A stretch of 64,000 nt of DNA. Source: Minisyncoccota bacterium. GTDB lineage: Bacteria; Patescibacteriota; Minisyncoccia; Phycocordibacterales; CAIJYI01. The stretch covers positions 1-64,000 of the forward strand of contig JALNYN010000002.1 of NCBI GenBank assembly GCA_023229825.1, read 5' to 3'. This document shows, piece by piece, positions 1 to 8,930 of this stretch (position 1 is the stretch's first letter; each line of letters opens with the position of its first letter). The notes beneath the pieces are model-generated. The model was not told where the DNA came from and did no database searches. It saw only the letters and a program-made list of their open reading frames with translations. The position numbers were made by a program, and so were the translations under genes.

Positions 1-89
1 GCTACTGCGGTTACCGTTTTTAGCTTTTGGATGATCTCCTTAAGCTTTGTTTCTTTTAAATTCATATATTGCGAATCAAATGAGTTCAT
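1..89 (-). CDS. 5' fragment of an unknown gene, cut by the left window edge
   Basis: An open frame starts at an ATG whose complement lies at 87-89 and runs leftwards off the window. About 29 residues are visible, beginning MNSFDSQYMNLKETKLKEII. They are charged and look helical; no family is recognisable. The start is supported by a promoter that places the -10 box six bases upstream of the ATG, as at several other genes here. A second in-frame ATG nine codons in (MNLKETK) is an alternative start. Confidence 0.5.
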   Translation of the reverse strand, partial: MNSFDSQYMNLKETKLKEIIQKLKTVTAV

Positions 90-95
90 AGGACT

Positions 96-123
96 AGTGT
101 AAACTCTTTTGCTGCAATGTTAA
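96..123 (-). promoter_or_regulatory. Promoter of the left-edge gene, likely leaderless
   Basis: On the minus strand, TTAACA (118-123) and TACACT (96-101) are separated by 16 bases. The ATG follows six bases after the -10 box, so transcription would start at or next to the start codon. Confidence 0.45.
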
Positions 124-280
124 CAATTATTAAAAGCTCATGACTAACCTCCTTCCGACCCCTTTAATTATTTGATTCTCTTATCTATTTCATGTTACCA
201 TCGCAAAGACTCCGATTTTCGGGGTCATATTTTGTCTCTTTGACAAATGAATAAACCAACAAGACCTAAAAGGAGGTCAA

Positions 281-1831
281 GTGAAACTCAACACAAAACA
301 CTGGATGATCGGGATGCTTTTTGCGTTCTTATCGTTCTTTTCTTCGTTAGCCTATTCTCTCACGGTATGTGATGCGGTATCGGCCGGTTACAATATCAAT
401 GTTCGATCAGATCACACCACCAGCGCCACGCTTCTCGCCACAATGGGAAGCGGCAGTATCGGCAGTATTCAAACAGGTCCGGCGACAGCGGATGGATATA
501 TTTGGTGGTACGTTACGTGGCTTTCCGGTCAATCGGGATGGTCAGCGGAAAAGACGACGAGCGGTTCAGAAGTCTACTTGAATTTTGTTCCGCCCTCTCC
601 TCTCGTCTATACCGATAGTATCGGTATAGGCTGGTGTTTGAATCCATGGCCGAATACCTCAGTAACGGCGCTGTCCGCACCAAGCAGAGTGGGAAGTTAT
701 AGCGTAAAAACAGTAACCACCGCTCCATGGGCGCGGCTTTACCTAAAAACAAATGCTGAAAGTACGGTAGGGTTTAACTCTCTCCGCTTTTCTGTGAGAA
801 GCGAGAGTTCGAGCGGACAAATACTGTATGTCGGCCTCTACAACACTTCTGGTTCGGTCATTCACTATGTGAATGTCTGGGACTACGTTTCAGGAGGAAC
901 GCTTGCTCCGAATACTTGGTACGATGTGCGTATCCCCATAGCGGGAGCAACCGAGCTCAATGCGGCAAACCAAACCATTGGCGGTTTCGTTGTTGAAAGC
1001 GGACAAGCGGCAACCTTTTATGTGGACGATGTTGCACTTGATACCGCATCAGGGACCACTAAGTGGGTACCCCCGACGAGCACCATAACAGGAGTCAGTG
1101 TCAGCTGTTCGCCAAGTTCGATCCAAACGAATCAAACTTCGCAATGCAGCGCAAACGTTTCCGGTACCGGAAATTACAACAGTGAGGTGAACTGGACGGC
1201 GAATACGGGCGCGATGAATGCATCCGGCCTCTTTGCCGCTCCGACAAGCGCGACCACGGCACTCATAACTGCGACGAGCGTGCAGGACAACACTAAGTCC
1301 GGTTCGACGAATGTGACCGTTACCGCTCCCCCTCCTCCGACGATAAGTCAGGCGGGTGCGATGGTCTACAGTGAGACGGTTGGCTTCGGCTGGTTTTCCG
1401 GAGGATGGGCAAACACGACAAACAATTTTGTTTCACCCAATTCGTATCGTGGAATAAATGGTATCGAGATGAAAACGACCTCACAGTGGGGACGAACCCA
1501 AATCCTCGCCAGCCCGAACTTTATCTTCAACACGACAAACTTCGGGTCACTCTCCATTGCACTCAATATCGGAGGGTATGAATTGGAAGATTTGTACGTT
1601 TCGCTGTTGAATGCGAATGGTACGGCAATTCATTACGAAAACATAAAGAATTATGTTGTAAACGGTACACTTCATTCATATTTATGGAATCAAGTTCGAG
1701 TTCCGCTTTCCGTTTTAAACGGAGTGAATTCGAATGTCTACGGAGTGGAGATACAGAGTACGAATCCTGCGACACTATACTTTGATGAAATGCAATTTGA
1801 ACCAACCGGCACCAATGGGGGCTGTCAATGA
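281..1831 (+). CDS. Secreted SH3b-like and carbohydrate-module protein
   Basis: The protein has 516 residues and starts at GTG 281, chosen because a perfect AGGAGG lies at 271-276. Residues 1-26 form a signal peptide. Residues 27-100 resemble a bacterial SH3 domain (NVRSDHTTSATLLATMGSGS, then WWYVTW and GWSAEK). Two similar beta-rich modules follow (about 105-255 and 360-510), each starting Y(T/S)(D/E)(S/T)(I/V)G.GW and ending in a pattern like YFDEMQFE/YVDDVALD, as in carbohydrate-binding jelly rolls. A group-2-like Ig repeat lies between them (about 265-350, VSVSCSPSSIQTNQT). No catalytic domain is visible. It overlaps the downstream M23 gene by four bases (ATGA), so the two are probably co-translated and act together on the cell surface. 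Its ligand is unknown. Confidence 0.8.
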   Translation: MKLNTKHWMIGMLFAFLSFFSSLAYSLTVCDAVSAGYNINVRSDHTTSATLLATMGSGSIGSIQTGPATADGYIWWYVTWLSGQSGWSAEKTTSGSEVYLNFVPPSPLVYTDSIGIGWCLNPWPNTSVTALSAPSRVGSYSVKTVTTAPWARLYLKTNAESTVGFNSLRFSVRSESSSGQILYVGLYNTSGSVIHYVNVWDYVSGGTLAPNTWYDVRIPIAGATELNAANQTIGGFVVESGQAATFYVDDVALDTASGTTKWVPPTSTITGVSVSCSPSSIQTNQTSQCSANVSGTGNYNSEVNWTANTGAMNASGLFAAPTSATTALITATSVQDNTKSGSTNVTVTAPPPPTISQAGAMVYSETVGFGWFSGGWANTTNNFVSPNSYRGINGIEMKTTSQWGRTQILASPNFIFNTTNFGSLSIALNIGGYELEDLYVSLLNANGTAIHYENIKNYVVNGTLHSYLWNQVRVPLSVLNGVNSNVYGVEIQSTNPATLYFDEMQFEPTGTNGGCQ

Positions 1832-3168
1832 AAACGAAACAAAAAATTGTAGGAGCGTTTTTTCTCCTTTTCTCAACACTCTCGTATTCTATCGGGCCAT
1901 CATGTCCGGTGAATGCACCGGAAGGTCCGATTGTTCTCTATGAAGACGCAATTGATCCGGGTTGGAATCTTGACTGGTCGTGGGGAGGTCTTAGTTCCCC
2001 CGTAACTTCGTGGGTTACTCAATCCACTCCTGGTGGACAAGGCGGGACTTACGCTCTCAAAGCGCAAGTCGGCGCTTCGACAGGTGGAGGGTTGGAGATT
2101 CATGTGGCAAACATGACACTCTCTACATCGGGGTACGCTTCGCTCGCTTTCTCTTTTCGGAAAGAGATGAGTGCAAATGTACAGGTGGGGATACGTGATG
2201 CGAATAACAGTGCATTTCTTCCCCATTATGTTCCGCTCTCGTCATACCTTGTTCCGAATCAGAGTACCCCTCTTGAAAATGGGAAGTGGTACTCGTTCGC
2301 GATTCCGCTTGCGGATATGAACGCGAATTATATTTCGCTCGGGAGTGTGGTGTTTTACACCGATGTTCCGGGGATTATGTATGTGGATAATGTGGCGCTC
2401 ACTTACGCTTTTCTGAAGTTTCCGCTTGATTGCAGTAATGCGAGTTGCAACGGGGCGGTGGATTATCAGGCGAAGGGGGCTTATACGGCACAAGGCATCG
2501 TTAGTATTTTGGATCACAAAATGACCGCGCCGTATATCGATAAGAACGGAGTGATTGTTTCGTTTACGAATGAGACATTCAATACCACATCGGCGTATCC
2601 GAGTGGAGGGACTGCCGCGTGTTATCCAAAAGCAGGAGGCGCGACGTGGTCGGGAATACTCACTGATCTATACAAAGGAACGGAAGGAAGCGGCTCAAAT
2701 AATTGTACAACGGGTGCTGCTTTAAACTACGAAGCGCATCCGGGGTATGATTATAAAGCTGAAGACAACACCCCAGTTCGAGCAGCGGCATCTGGCACAG
2801 TGGTGAATTTTGGAGGGCAGAAATGCATTCCAAAAATGTCTCTCACTGAAAGTTGTGATGCTTACGGTGCGATAGGCATTGACCATGGAAACGGATACAT
2901 CACTCAGTACCTTCATATGAGCAGTATCAACCCTGCGACTCCGGGCGTTACCACTGTCACTCAAGGTCAAGTGATAGGGCTATCAGGACGGACACACGGA
3001 GGCGATGCTCCTCATCTTCACTTTGAAGTCTTGAAACGAAATCCCGGAACAGATGGGACTTCACGAGATCATTACAAAGTAGTAGACCCATACGGATGGT
3101 CAGGTTCTTGTAAAGACGACCCGCTCTATCAAACGACAGGCGTCTGCAACATGCGTTTGTGGAAATAA
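1828..3168 (+). CDS. Secreted M23 (LytM-type) metallopeptidase with N-terminal module
   Basis: The protein has 446 residues. A signal peptide (about 1-21) is followed by a beta module of the same type as in the upstream protein (YEDAIDPGWNLDWSWGG to YVDNVAL, about 35-190). The C-terminal M23 domain spans about 300-430 and has zinc-ligand motifs HPGYDYK and HLHFEV, plus GIDHGNGYITQYLHM and GQVIGLSGRTH. M23 enzymes cut peptidoglycan cross-bridges or other peptides outside the membrane. The four-base overlap with the gene before it indicates one operon, and a strong terminator follows. The pairing of a wall hydrolase with a putative glycan-binding partner suggests wall remodelling or attack on a host or neighbour wall; the target is inferred. 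Confidence 0.88.
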   Translation: MKTKQKIVGAFFLLFSTLSYSIGPSCPVNAPEGPIVLYEDAIDPGWNLDWSWGGLSSPVTSWVTQSTPGGQGGTYALKAQVGASTGGGLEIHVANMTLSTSGYASLAFSFRKEMSANVQVGIRDANNSAFLPHYVPLSSYLVPNQSTPLENGKWYSFAIPLADMNANYISLGSVVFYTDVPGIMYVDNVALTYAFLKFPLDCSNASCNGAVDYQAKGAYTAQGIVSILDHKMTAPYIDKNGVIVSFTNETFNTTSAYPSGGTAACYPKAGGATWSGILTDLYKGTEGSGSNNCTTGAALNYEAHPGYDYKAEDNTPVRAAASGTVVNFGGQKCIPKMSLTESCDAYGAIGIDHGNGYITQYLHMSSINPATPGVTTVTQGQVIGLSGRTHGGDAPHLHFEVLKRNPGTDGTSRDHYKVVDPYGWSGSCKDDPLYQTTGVCNMRLWK

Positions 3169-3211
3169 AATAATTGTTCTTTTTTATTCTTTCGAGTTTG
3201 AAATATGACTC

Positions 3212-3242
3212 AAAACCCCGCATCAATGTGCGGGGTTTTTTC
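3212..3242 (+). terminator. Intrinsic terminator after the M23 gene
   Basis: A GC-rich stem (ACCCCGCA pairing with TGCGGGGT) is followed by a run of T, 44 bases after the stop codon of the M23 gene. Confidence 0.85.
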
Positions 3243-3263
3243 TAGTAACTCATGTTGTTTATA

Positions 3264-3938
3264 CTAGCGCAATTCAACACTCTGAATTATCGCATCATTG
3301 TATTGATTATTTGCGTTGAGAAAAAAATAATACAAAATATCGTTTTTTATGAAAATATATTCTTCTATGGGCGCGTCTTCGGCACCCTCCTTACCATCCT
3401 TATTATCAAATCGAGTATGTATTGATTTCAACCCATTAACTAGTACGAATTCAGCCTTGGGATCTAATCTACGAGCTCCGCTCAGAATGAGTTCATCAAT
3501 AGTATGATATATTTTCCCACCATCAATTAACGACTGTTTTTCAAGAGCGATATGGACGGGAACAACGTGGAATTCATATGTTGAAGTATCTTTAGGATCA
3601 TAAATACTGAGAAAACTTATAGATCCCCATGTGGGTTCACTAATGTTAGAGTTTTCTCGTATAGAATATTGGGGCGGATATTTAATCGTGAAGCCAAGAT
3701 TCTCATATTGGTATATCTTCCAATTATCAGTAGAGAAGATCGTCTGGGGGATAATAGGGGTAAAGTGGATGGGATTACTGGTTGTCGTCGCCACCTCCGT
3801 CTTCGGTAACAACTCTGTGGAATTCCGCCGATCCAAATTGGAAATCTTTTCTTCAGGCGTAGTTTTGTGCGCCAAAACCCACCCCACCCCGGCAAGGATA
3901 AGAACTGCGATAACGGCGATTATGTACTGTTTTTTCAT
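3264..3938 (-). CDS. Membrane-anchored protein, paralogue A of a three-gene family
   Basis: The start at 3938 (MKKQYIIAVIAVLILAGVGW) was chosen because it begins a signal-anchor helix; a longer frame to 3974 has no support. The protein is about 224 residues: one N-terminal transmembrane segment, then an extracytoplasmic domain with the motif WKIYQYENLGFTIKYPPQYS. This (Y)xxxxGFxxxYP pattern resembles PsbP-like domains common in bacterial lipoproteins. The first about 25 residues and the upstream DNA are nearly identical to the gene starting at 6408. The function is unknown. Confidence 0.7.
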   Translation of the reverse strand: MKKQYIIAVIAVLILAGVGWVLAHKTTPEEKISNLDRRNSTELLPKTEVATTTSNPIHFTPIIPQTIFSTDNWKIYQYENLGFTIKYPPQYSIRENSNISEPTWGSISFLSIYDPKDTSTYEFHVVPVHIALEKQSLIDGGKIYHTIDELILSGARRLDPKAEFVLVNGLKSIHTRFDNKDGKEGAEDAPIEEYIFIKNDILYYFFLNANNQYNDAIIQSVELR

Positions 3939-3995
3939 ATCGGTAACTATACTTGATTTTAAGTGAAGATTCAATGAAATGGTTTTAGTCTAAAC

Positions 3996-4026
3996 CAAAA
4001 GGTTCCCCTCGGGGAACCTTTTTTTG
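3996..4026 (-). terminator. Terminator hairpin between two paralogous genes
   Basis: A perfect stem, AAAAGGTTCCCC with GGGGAACCTTTT around a three-base loop, flanked by A/T runs. It lies just downstream of the minus-strand gene ending at 4030, and could also act on the other strand. Confidence 0.75.
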
Positions 4027-4029
4027 TAA

Positions 4030-4629
4030 TTATTTGAGTTTGCCGATGGGGCCAAATACACCACCTGTATAATCATTGCCCTTGTAAATGTCGTAAGTGG
4101 TCGGGAAAACAACAAAGGAGTATCCTCCGTTTACTAGGAAACCATATCCTTCTGCGCCTGATGGCCCAATGCTTATATTTGGTGTTTTTCCTATGTGTGT
4201 GATCTGAACCACCTTAGTCTCTCGAGTGAGAGCATTTAAGCTTGGATTCTCGCAAATCTCTTTAGCCATCTCTCCTTTTTTCAAGGTAACAGTTTTCCAA
4301 TACTCTTGATTTGGTGGACCATACGGTCCATCTTTAAGTGTCGCCGGTATCAACCCCTTCGTCGCCAACTCCGCAATCCTCTGCACCACATCCACCCCGT
4401 CAATCATCACCTGCTTCACTTTATACGTCTTTCCGCAAAAATTCACATCGCGAAGAGTTTCATCGATAGTAAGATGTTCATCAACTTTGGTAATGGTCGG
4501 TTCGGTCGCTATCGGGCTTTTTGTTTGCATGGGAACTGGTTTTTCACCCTTGTTTTTTTCCGCCAAAAACCACCCCAGTCCGGCAAGGACGAGTATGGCG
4601 ATAATTCCGATAATAATTTGTTTTTTCAT
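4030..4629 (-). CDS. Membrane-anchored hypothetical protein, paralogue B
   Basis: A 199-residue protein with an N-terminal signal anchor (MKKQIIIGIIAILVLAGLGW) closely similar to its two neighbours, then a charged linker and an extracytoplasmic domain of about 130 residues that I do not recognise. The domain contains a single Cys-Gly-Lys (about residue 65) and a C-terminal segment GYGFLVNGGYSFVVFPTTYD. The body of the protein is unlike paralogues A and C, so the shared part is only the anchor and the upstream DNA. It is followed by a terminator hairpin. Confidence 0.65.
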   Translation of the reverse strand: MKKQIIIGIIAILVLAGLGWFLAEKNKGEKPVPMQTKSPIATEPTITKVDEHLTIDETLRDVNFCGKTYKVKQVMIDGVDVVQRIAELATKGLIPATLKDGPYGPPNQEYWKTVTLKKGEMAKEICENPSLNALTRETKVVQITHIGKTPNISIGPSGAEGYGFLVNGGYSFVVFPTTYDIYKGNDYTGGVFGPIGKLK

Positions 4630-4704
4630 ATCGGTAACGATACTTGTTTTTAGGTGAAGAATCGATGAAAAAATAAGATTGCATTTTATATGATTGAGGG
4701 AGGG

Positions 4705-6408
4705 TTACAAAATAATATTTCCCAGAAAATCTTGGAACTCAAGCAAGAAATTATCACCCTTCACGGCACGCATGAAATCATCAAGGTTTTCTTTTCTGTA
4801 AATTTTATACAAGGCACAGTTTATGTCTTCAATACCGAATTTATCAATATTTCTTTTTATATCATCAATGGTATTTGTTTCTTCGACGAGCGAGCCATTT
4901 ACATTATAGCTTACTGTTTTGATGTGTTGCGCACGTTCAACAAGGGAAGCAATACCCGGACTTATTCCCATAAGTGCAAAAACATTTGCGGTGTCACCGG
5001 AAAAACTTGATCCGGCACTTCCTGATCCCTTCTCAATGGCATTACAAGCGCGTATGTTTATTTTTTCGATAGTGTCAGCCCTCCCTCTTTCTCCGTATCC
5101 GGTATATCCAAAAAGTTTCATTAGTTGAGCTCCTTGGTTTATATAATTTTTATACCGATATTCGATTAACAGTCCGTTGTAGAATTTGCTTTTGGTTAAT
5201 TCCCCGATGACAATGACGGAAGCCGTTTCATTATTCGGATCGCCAGAATCACTTGATGTATAGGTACCAAAAATGGACAGTAACGAATTAGGCAATATTT
5301 TACAATCAGAAAGATAAAAATTCTTTATTTTTATCTGCGAGTACAACTTCGGCAACAAGCACGATTCTTTAGCTATAGGAATATTGCCAAGAAATACAGG
5401 TGTGATTGGCGCAGCGGCTTCATACCCACTCATGTCGAGATACTGTTCATTGAAGGCAGTAATGTTCAGATTCTGATTTTTTGAAAAAGATAAGGTGAGT
5501 TTTTTACTCAAGTAGTTTTTGTAACGTTCATCTTTTTTAAGGAAAGCAATCTGTTCTTTGTGGTGAGCCGTCGTAAGATCGTCTTCTTTCCAACCTGCTT
5601 TTATGAATACACTCTTAAGAGCATCCGGCGGGCCAAACAGATAACTGGTACTCGTTTCTTCTCGTGTTTCAACAACACCCCAACTTTCGGGATAACGAAA
5701 AGAGAAACCGAGCAATTCGCTTGAATACTCAATGTAAATCTGGTGATTTTCTGGCAGTTTTTTTTCAGCCATTACAAGACTCTGAAGTATCCCGGCGATA
5801 ATGCGATCATCAGCATTTGAAACAGCCAAAGAAAACAGATTATTATGAGAAAAAACATAAAAAACATCCCTCCGCTCATAATTTGAAGCACTCATTATTG
5901 TGTACGTAATTTTTTTGTCTGCGAAAGATTGCGACGATGAAGACGCTATATTTAGATAACCCGAAGAACTATAAATTCGTGCACGCGCCTCACTCTCGGT
6001 ATCCGTTCGTCCGAAAACATATCCTGAAATAAATAATGCATTGGGCACAGAAGTGCTTGAAATTAAGAAGTTTCCATCGCCATAATTTTTTACCACAAAG
6101 CCTTGCGGGTATTTAAACTCGTATCCATATTTTTCGTTTTTATAGATTTGCCAAGCGCTTGTGTCGGTTTTAAGAGCTAATAAGGATGATAAAACTAGGG
6201 ATGTGTTCACGTTTGTTCCTAAGCTTTTATTTTCTAATCGTACTTCTTCATTTATTGGTAACGGATCAGAAAAAGGTAATCCCTTCGCAGAATTCCGCCG
6301 ATCCAAACCGGAAATCTTTTTTTCACTCGCATTTTTATGTATCAAAACCCACCCCACCCCGGCAAGGATAAGAACTGCGATAACGGCGATTATGTACTGT
6401 TTTTTCAT
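4705..6408 (-). CDS. Membrane-anchored protein with two PsbP-like segments, paralogue C
   Basis: The start at 6408 gives the same signal anchor as the gene at 3938. The protein is about 567 residues, with one N-terminal membrane helix and the rest probably outside the membrane. Two segments carry the same signature: WQIYKNEKYGYEFKYPQGF (about residue 85) and LGFSFRYPESWGVV (about 237). A C-terminal part of about 200 residues contains SNP-like beta strands and ends in an alpha-helical tail (YRKENLDDFMRAVKGDN). No catalytic motif is visible. It is the longest of the three-gene array and may have arisen by duplication of the 3264-3938 gene plus domain gain. Confidence 0.68.
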   Translation of the reverse strand: MKKQYIIAVIAVLILAGVGWVLIHKNASEKKISGLDRRNSAKGLPFSDPLPINEEVRLENKSLGTNVNTSLVLSSLLALKTDTSAWQIYKNEKYGYEFKYPQGFVVKNYGDGNFLISSTSVPNALFISGYVFGRTDTESEARARIYSSSGYLNIASSSSQSFADKKITYTIMSASNYERRDVFYVFSHNNLFSLAVSNADDRIIAGILQSLVMAEKKLPENHQIYIEYSSELLGFSFRYPESWGVVETREETSTSYLFGPPDALKSVFIKAGWKEDDLTTAHHKEQIAFLKKDERYKNYLSKKLTLSFSKNQNLNITAFNEQYLDMSGYEAAAPITPVFLGNIPIAKESCLLPKLYSQIKIKNFYLSDCKILPNSLLSIFGTYTSSDSGDPNNETASVIVIGELTKSKFYNGLLIEYRYKNYINQGAQLMKLFGYTGYGERGRADTIEKINIRACNAIEKGSGSAGSSFSGDTANVFALMGISPGIASLVERAQHIKTVSYNVNGSLVEETNTIDDIKRNIDKFGIEDINCALYKIYRKENLDDFMRAVKGDNFLLEFQDFLGNIIL

Positions 6409-6550
6409 ACAGGTAACTATGCTTGATTTTAAGTGAAGATTCAATGAATATCTTCAGGTTAAAAATTAATGAACATCCACTGATCGTGTTCCAAAAAACC
6501 CTGTTGTCTGTGCGATAAAAATGTTATTATTGATACATGATATTTTAATA

Positions 6551-6676
6551 GAACTTTCAAAAGTCTCACCCCTCCAGTTCGTCATTCCGGACTTGATCCG
6601 GAATCCATGTCAACCAACAACAACGTGGATCCCGGATCGCGGCCCGGGATGACAACGGAAGACTTTTGAAAGAGTT
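6551..6676. repeat. Type A palindromic repeat pair inside outer inverted repeats
   Basis: Two palindromic units lie back to back: GTCATTCCGG...CCGGAATCCA (6581-6606) and ACGTGGATCCCGG...CCCGGGATGAC (6623-6652). They sit between outer inverted arms TTTCAAAAGTCT (6556-6567) and AGACTTTTGAAA (6660-6671). Related units occur at 10456, 26127, 40956 and 60702. This intergenic stretch before the PilB gene (6409-6802) otherwise holds only AT-rich low-complexity sequence. Confidence 0.75.
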
Positions 6677-6802
6677 CCAATATTTGAAATTTTATTGGAA
6701 ATTAAAAATTAGAAATTGGAAATTTTTTAGAACACGGGACTTATTTTAAAAAAACGACCAATTCTTGATTTTCAAAGCAAAGTAATTACAAAAAGTACTC
6801 TT

Positions 6803-8479
6803 ATGCCTCAATTTGACGAAACCAGACAGCAAAAAAAACTCGACACCCTGCGAATAAAAGAGGAGGAGGATCTCGCGAGGATACTATCTTCCAAATACGG
6901 ACTTCTGTATATTGATCTCAGCGTTACTTCAATAGACATTGACGCGCTGCATCTCGTTCCTGAAGAGACCGCGAGAAAAGCCCAAGTCGCCGCTTTCCAC
7001 ATGGTCGGAAAAAAACTTTTTGTTGCCGTTCATTCGCCTAAGAATGACGAGACGATGTTCGCGATCAACGAATTGGAGCAGAAGGGATATCATGTCATTA
7101 TTTATATGACATCAATGGTGAGCCTGAACATCGCGTGGGACCGCTACAAAGAAATGTCGGCCGCACAGGGGGAAAAATCCGGAGTTTTGGAAATATCCAA
7201 CGATGACATTCTTTATTTTCTCGAGCAGCAGCAAAATGTAGACGACTTCAAGCGCCTGGTCGGAGACATGATGACCAATAAAGAAAAAGTGCATCAGGTA
7301 TCGCGCATTTTGGAAATGGTGCTTGCCGGCGCGATGGTGACGAACGCTTCCGATATTCACATAGAACCGAGCGAAGATACCGCCCGTTTGCGTTTGCGCA
7401 TGGACGGCGTACTTCAAGATATCATTGTTTTCGATGCGCACATTTTCAAACTCATTCTTTCCCGGGTTAAACTGGTCTCCGGCATGAAGCTCAATATCAG
7501 CTCGGTTTCTCAAGATGGACGTTTCAGTGTCGTACTGAACGATACCGAGATCGAAATTCGTTCTTCCGTACTTCCCGGCACCTATGGCGAAGCGGTGGTT
7601 ATGAGGTTGCTCAACCCGAATATTATCAACATCCCCTTCTCCGCCCTTGGTATCGATGATGTTTTGCGCAAAGAGGTACAAAAACAGATCGAAAAACCGA
7701 ACGGATTGATCCTTACAACCGGTCCGACGGGTTCCGGAAAAACCACCAGCCTCTACGCATTCATGCGCGAGATATATACGCCGAAGATCAAGATCATTAC
7801 CATCGAAAACCCGATCGAATACCATTTGGAAGGTATCGTTCAGACACAAACGGACGAAAAGAAGGGTTATACGTTTCTCGCCGGACTTCGGTCATCTCTG
7901 CGTCAAGACCCGGATGTGATAATGATCGGAGAGATCCGAGATTCGGAAACCGCTCATGTGTCCATGGATGCCGCATTGACCGGACATCTCGTATTTTCTA
8001 CGCTTCATACCAACAACGCCGCAGGAGCCATCCCTCGTTTAATAGGACTCGGCATCAGCCCGAAGATAATCGGGGGCGCATTAAATATCGCTCTTGCTCA
8101 GCGCCTGACTCGCGTCATCTGCCAAAAATGCAAAAAAGAAGATTCTCAATCAGAAGAAGAACGCGCGCTTATCGATGAGATCGTTAAAGGTATGGTTGGA
8201 AGGACTGTAGAAAATCACGGCAAGATCTGGAGATCAGTCGGATGCCCCAACTGCAACAATACCGGATTTAAAGGGCAAATAGGTTTATACGAAGGCATCA
8301 TCATTACCGCGGAGATCGATGATATGCTCGAATCCAACCCGAGCGACCGTGAAATAAAGAAGATCGCTCATAAACAAGGAATACTCGACATGCGAGAAGA
8401 CGGAATACTGAAAGTCTTGAATGGAGTAACGACGCTTGAGGAATTGTATCGCGTTGTGGATATGTCGGGAGAACGATAA
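6803..8479 (+). CDS. pilB: PilB/GspE-family type IV pilus assembly ATPase
   Basis: A 558-residue cytoplasmic secretion ATPase. The N-terminal domain (about 10-150) is GspE-N-like. The C-terminal motor has Walker A GPTGSGKTTS (about 307-316), an Asp-box region TIENPIEYHLEG, Walker B DVIMIGEIRD and a His box GHLVFSTLHTN. Two CxxC pairs (CQKC about 440, CPNC about 481) form the zinc knuckle typical of PilB/GspE and absent from PilT. It powers pilin polymerisation at the inner membrane. No pilC, pilD or type IV pilin gene is adjacent, so partner genes must lie elsewhere. It stands alone on the plus strand between repeat-rich intergenic regions. Confidence 0.93.
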   Translation: MPQFDETRQQKKLDTLRIKEEEDLARILSSKYGLLYIDLSVTSIDIDALHLVPEETARKAQVAAFHMVGKKLFVAVHSPKNDETMFAINELEQKGYHVIIYMTSMVSLNIAWDRYKEMSAAQGEKSGVLEISNDDILYFLEQQQNVDDFKRLVGDMMTNKEKVHQVSRILEMVLAGAMVTNASDIHIEPSEDTARLRLRMDGVLQDIIVFDAHIFKLILSRVKLVSGMKLNISSVSQDGRFSVVLNDTEIEIRSSVLPGTYGEAVVMRLLNPNIINIPFSALGIDDVLRKEVQKQIEKPNGLILTTGPTGSGKTTSLYAFMREIYTPKIKIITIENPIEYHLEGIVQTQTDEKKGYTFLAGLRSSLRQDPDVIMIGEIRDSETAHVSMDAALTGHLVFSTLHTNNAAGAIPRLIGLGISPKIIGGALNIALAQRLTRVICQKCKKEDSQSEEERALIDEIVKGMVGRTVENHGKIWRSVGCPNCNNTGFKGQIGLYEGIIITAEIDDMLESNPSDREIKKIAHKQGILDMREDGILKVLNGVTTLEELYRVVDMSGER

Positions 8480-8481
8480 CG

Positions 8482-8511
8482 CGAGTATCAGGAATTAGTA
8501 TCCGTATCAGG
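8482..8511. repeat. Left copy of the 30-bp inverted repeat (type B)
   Basis: It matches the reverse complement of 8931-8960 at 28 of 30 positions and belongs to the same family as 38636-38665 and 39073-39102. The core is AGTATCAGG(A/G)ATTAGTATC. It begins right after the PilB stop codon. Confidence 0.8.
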
Positions 8512-8522
8512 CAAAACGAACA

Positions 8523-8560
8523 GAAAAAATCCCTTGATAGACTAAAGTCTATCAAGGGAT
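8523..8560 (-). terminator. Terminator of the small gene 8568-8819
   Basis: A near-perfect stem (TCCCTTGATAGACT with AGTCTATCAAGGGA) is followed on the minus strand by a T run. It lies eight bases beyond the stop codon of the minus-strand gene. Confidence 0.8.
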
Positions 8561-8567
8561 TTGGTAT

Positions 8568-8819
8568 TTATAGGGTTGGTTTATGACACCAATATTTTTT
8601 ATCAAGACCCACTCCGGATCGGGATTCTTCCACTAATCCAAATTGTTCCATTTGAGATAAATAAGCGCGGACGAGCTCTGTATTTACTTCTTTATCGTGG
8701 TAAGCTAATTCAAGTTTATTTACAAGATCTCGCAGTATAAAATATTCTTGGTCCAATATCTCATAAACGACCGCACTTATCTCGTCTGTACTTACAGATC
8801 TACGAATTGTTTCGCGCAT
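8568..8819 (-). CDS. Small protein with a winged-helix-like look, in an inverted-repeat cassette
   Basis: The start at 8819 (MRETIRRSV) is preferred over 8834 because GGAGG lies eight bases upstream of it and overlaps the longer candidate's first codons. The product is 83 residues and soluble; the pattern (ILRDLVNKLEL, then VRAYLSQMEQFGLVEE, then KKYWCHK) resembles a small winged helix with a C-terminal wing. DNA binding is an inference only. The gene has its own terminator and is bracketed by a 30-bp inverted repeat (8482-8511 and 8931-8960) that also brackets an unrelated gene at 38.7 kb. Confidence 0.6.
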   Translation of the reverse strand: MRETIRRSVSTDEISAVVYEILDQEYFILRDLVNKLELAYHDKEVNTELVRAYLSQMEQFGLVEESRSGVGLDKKYWCHKPTL

Positions 8820-8930
8820 GTTAATTCCCTCCATCAGAAGAGCGCCAAAAAATAGTGTATCACAAAAATTATTTAATAAAAACTAAGGGGACGAATTTTA
8901 CACAACATCGGTATTGTTTTCTACGCCGCC

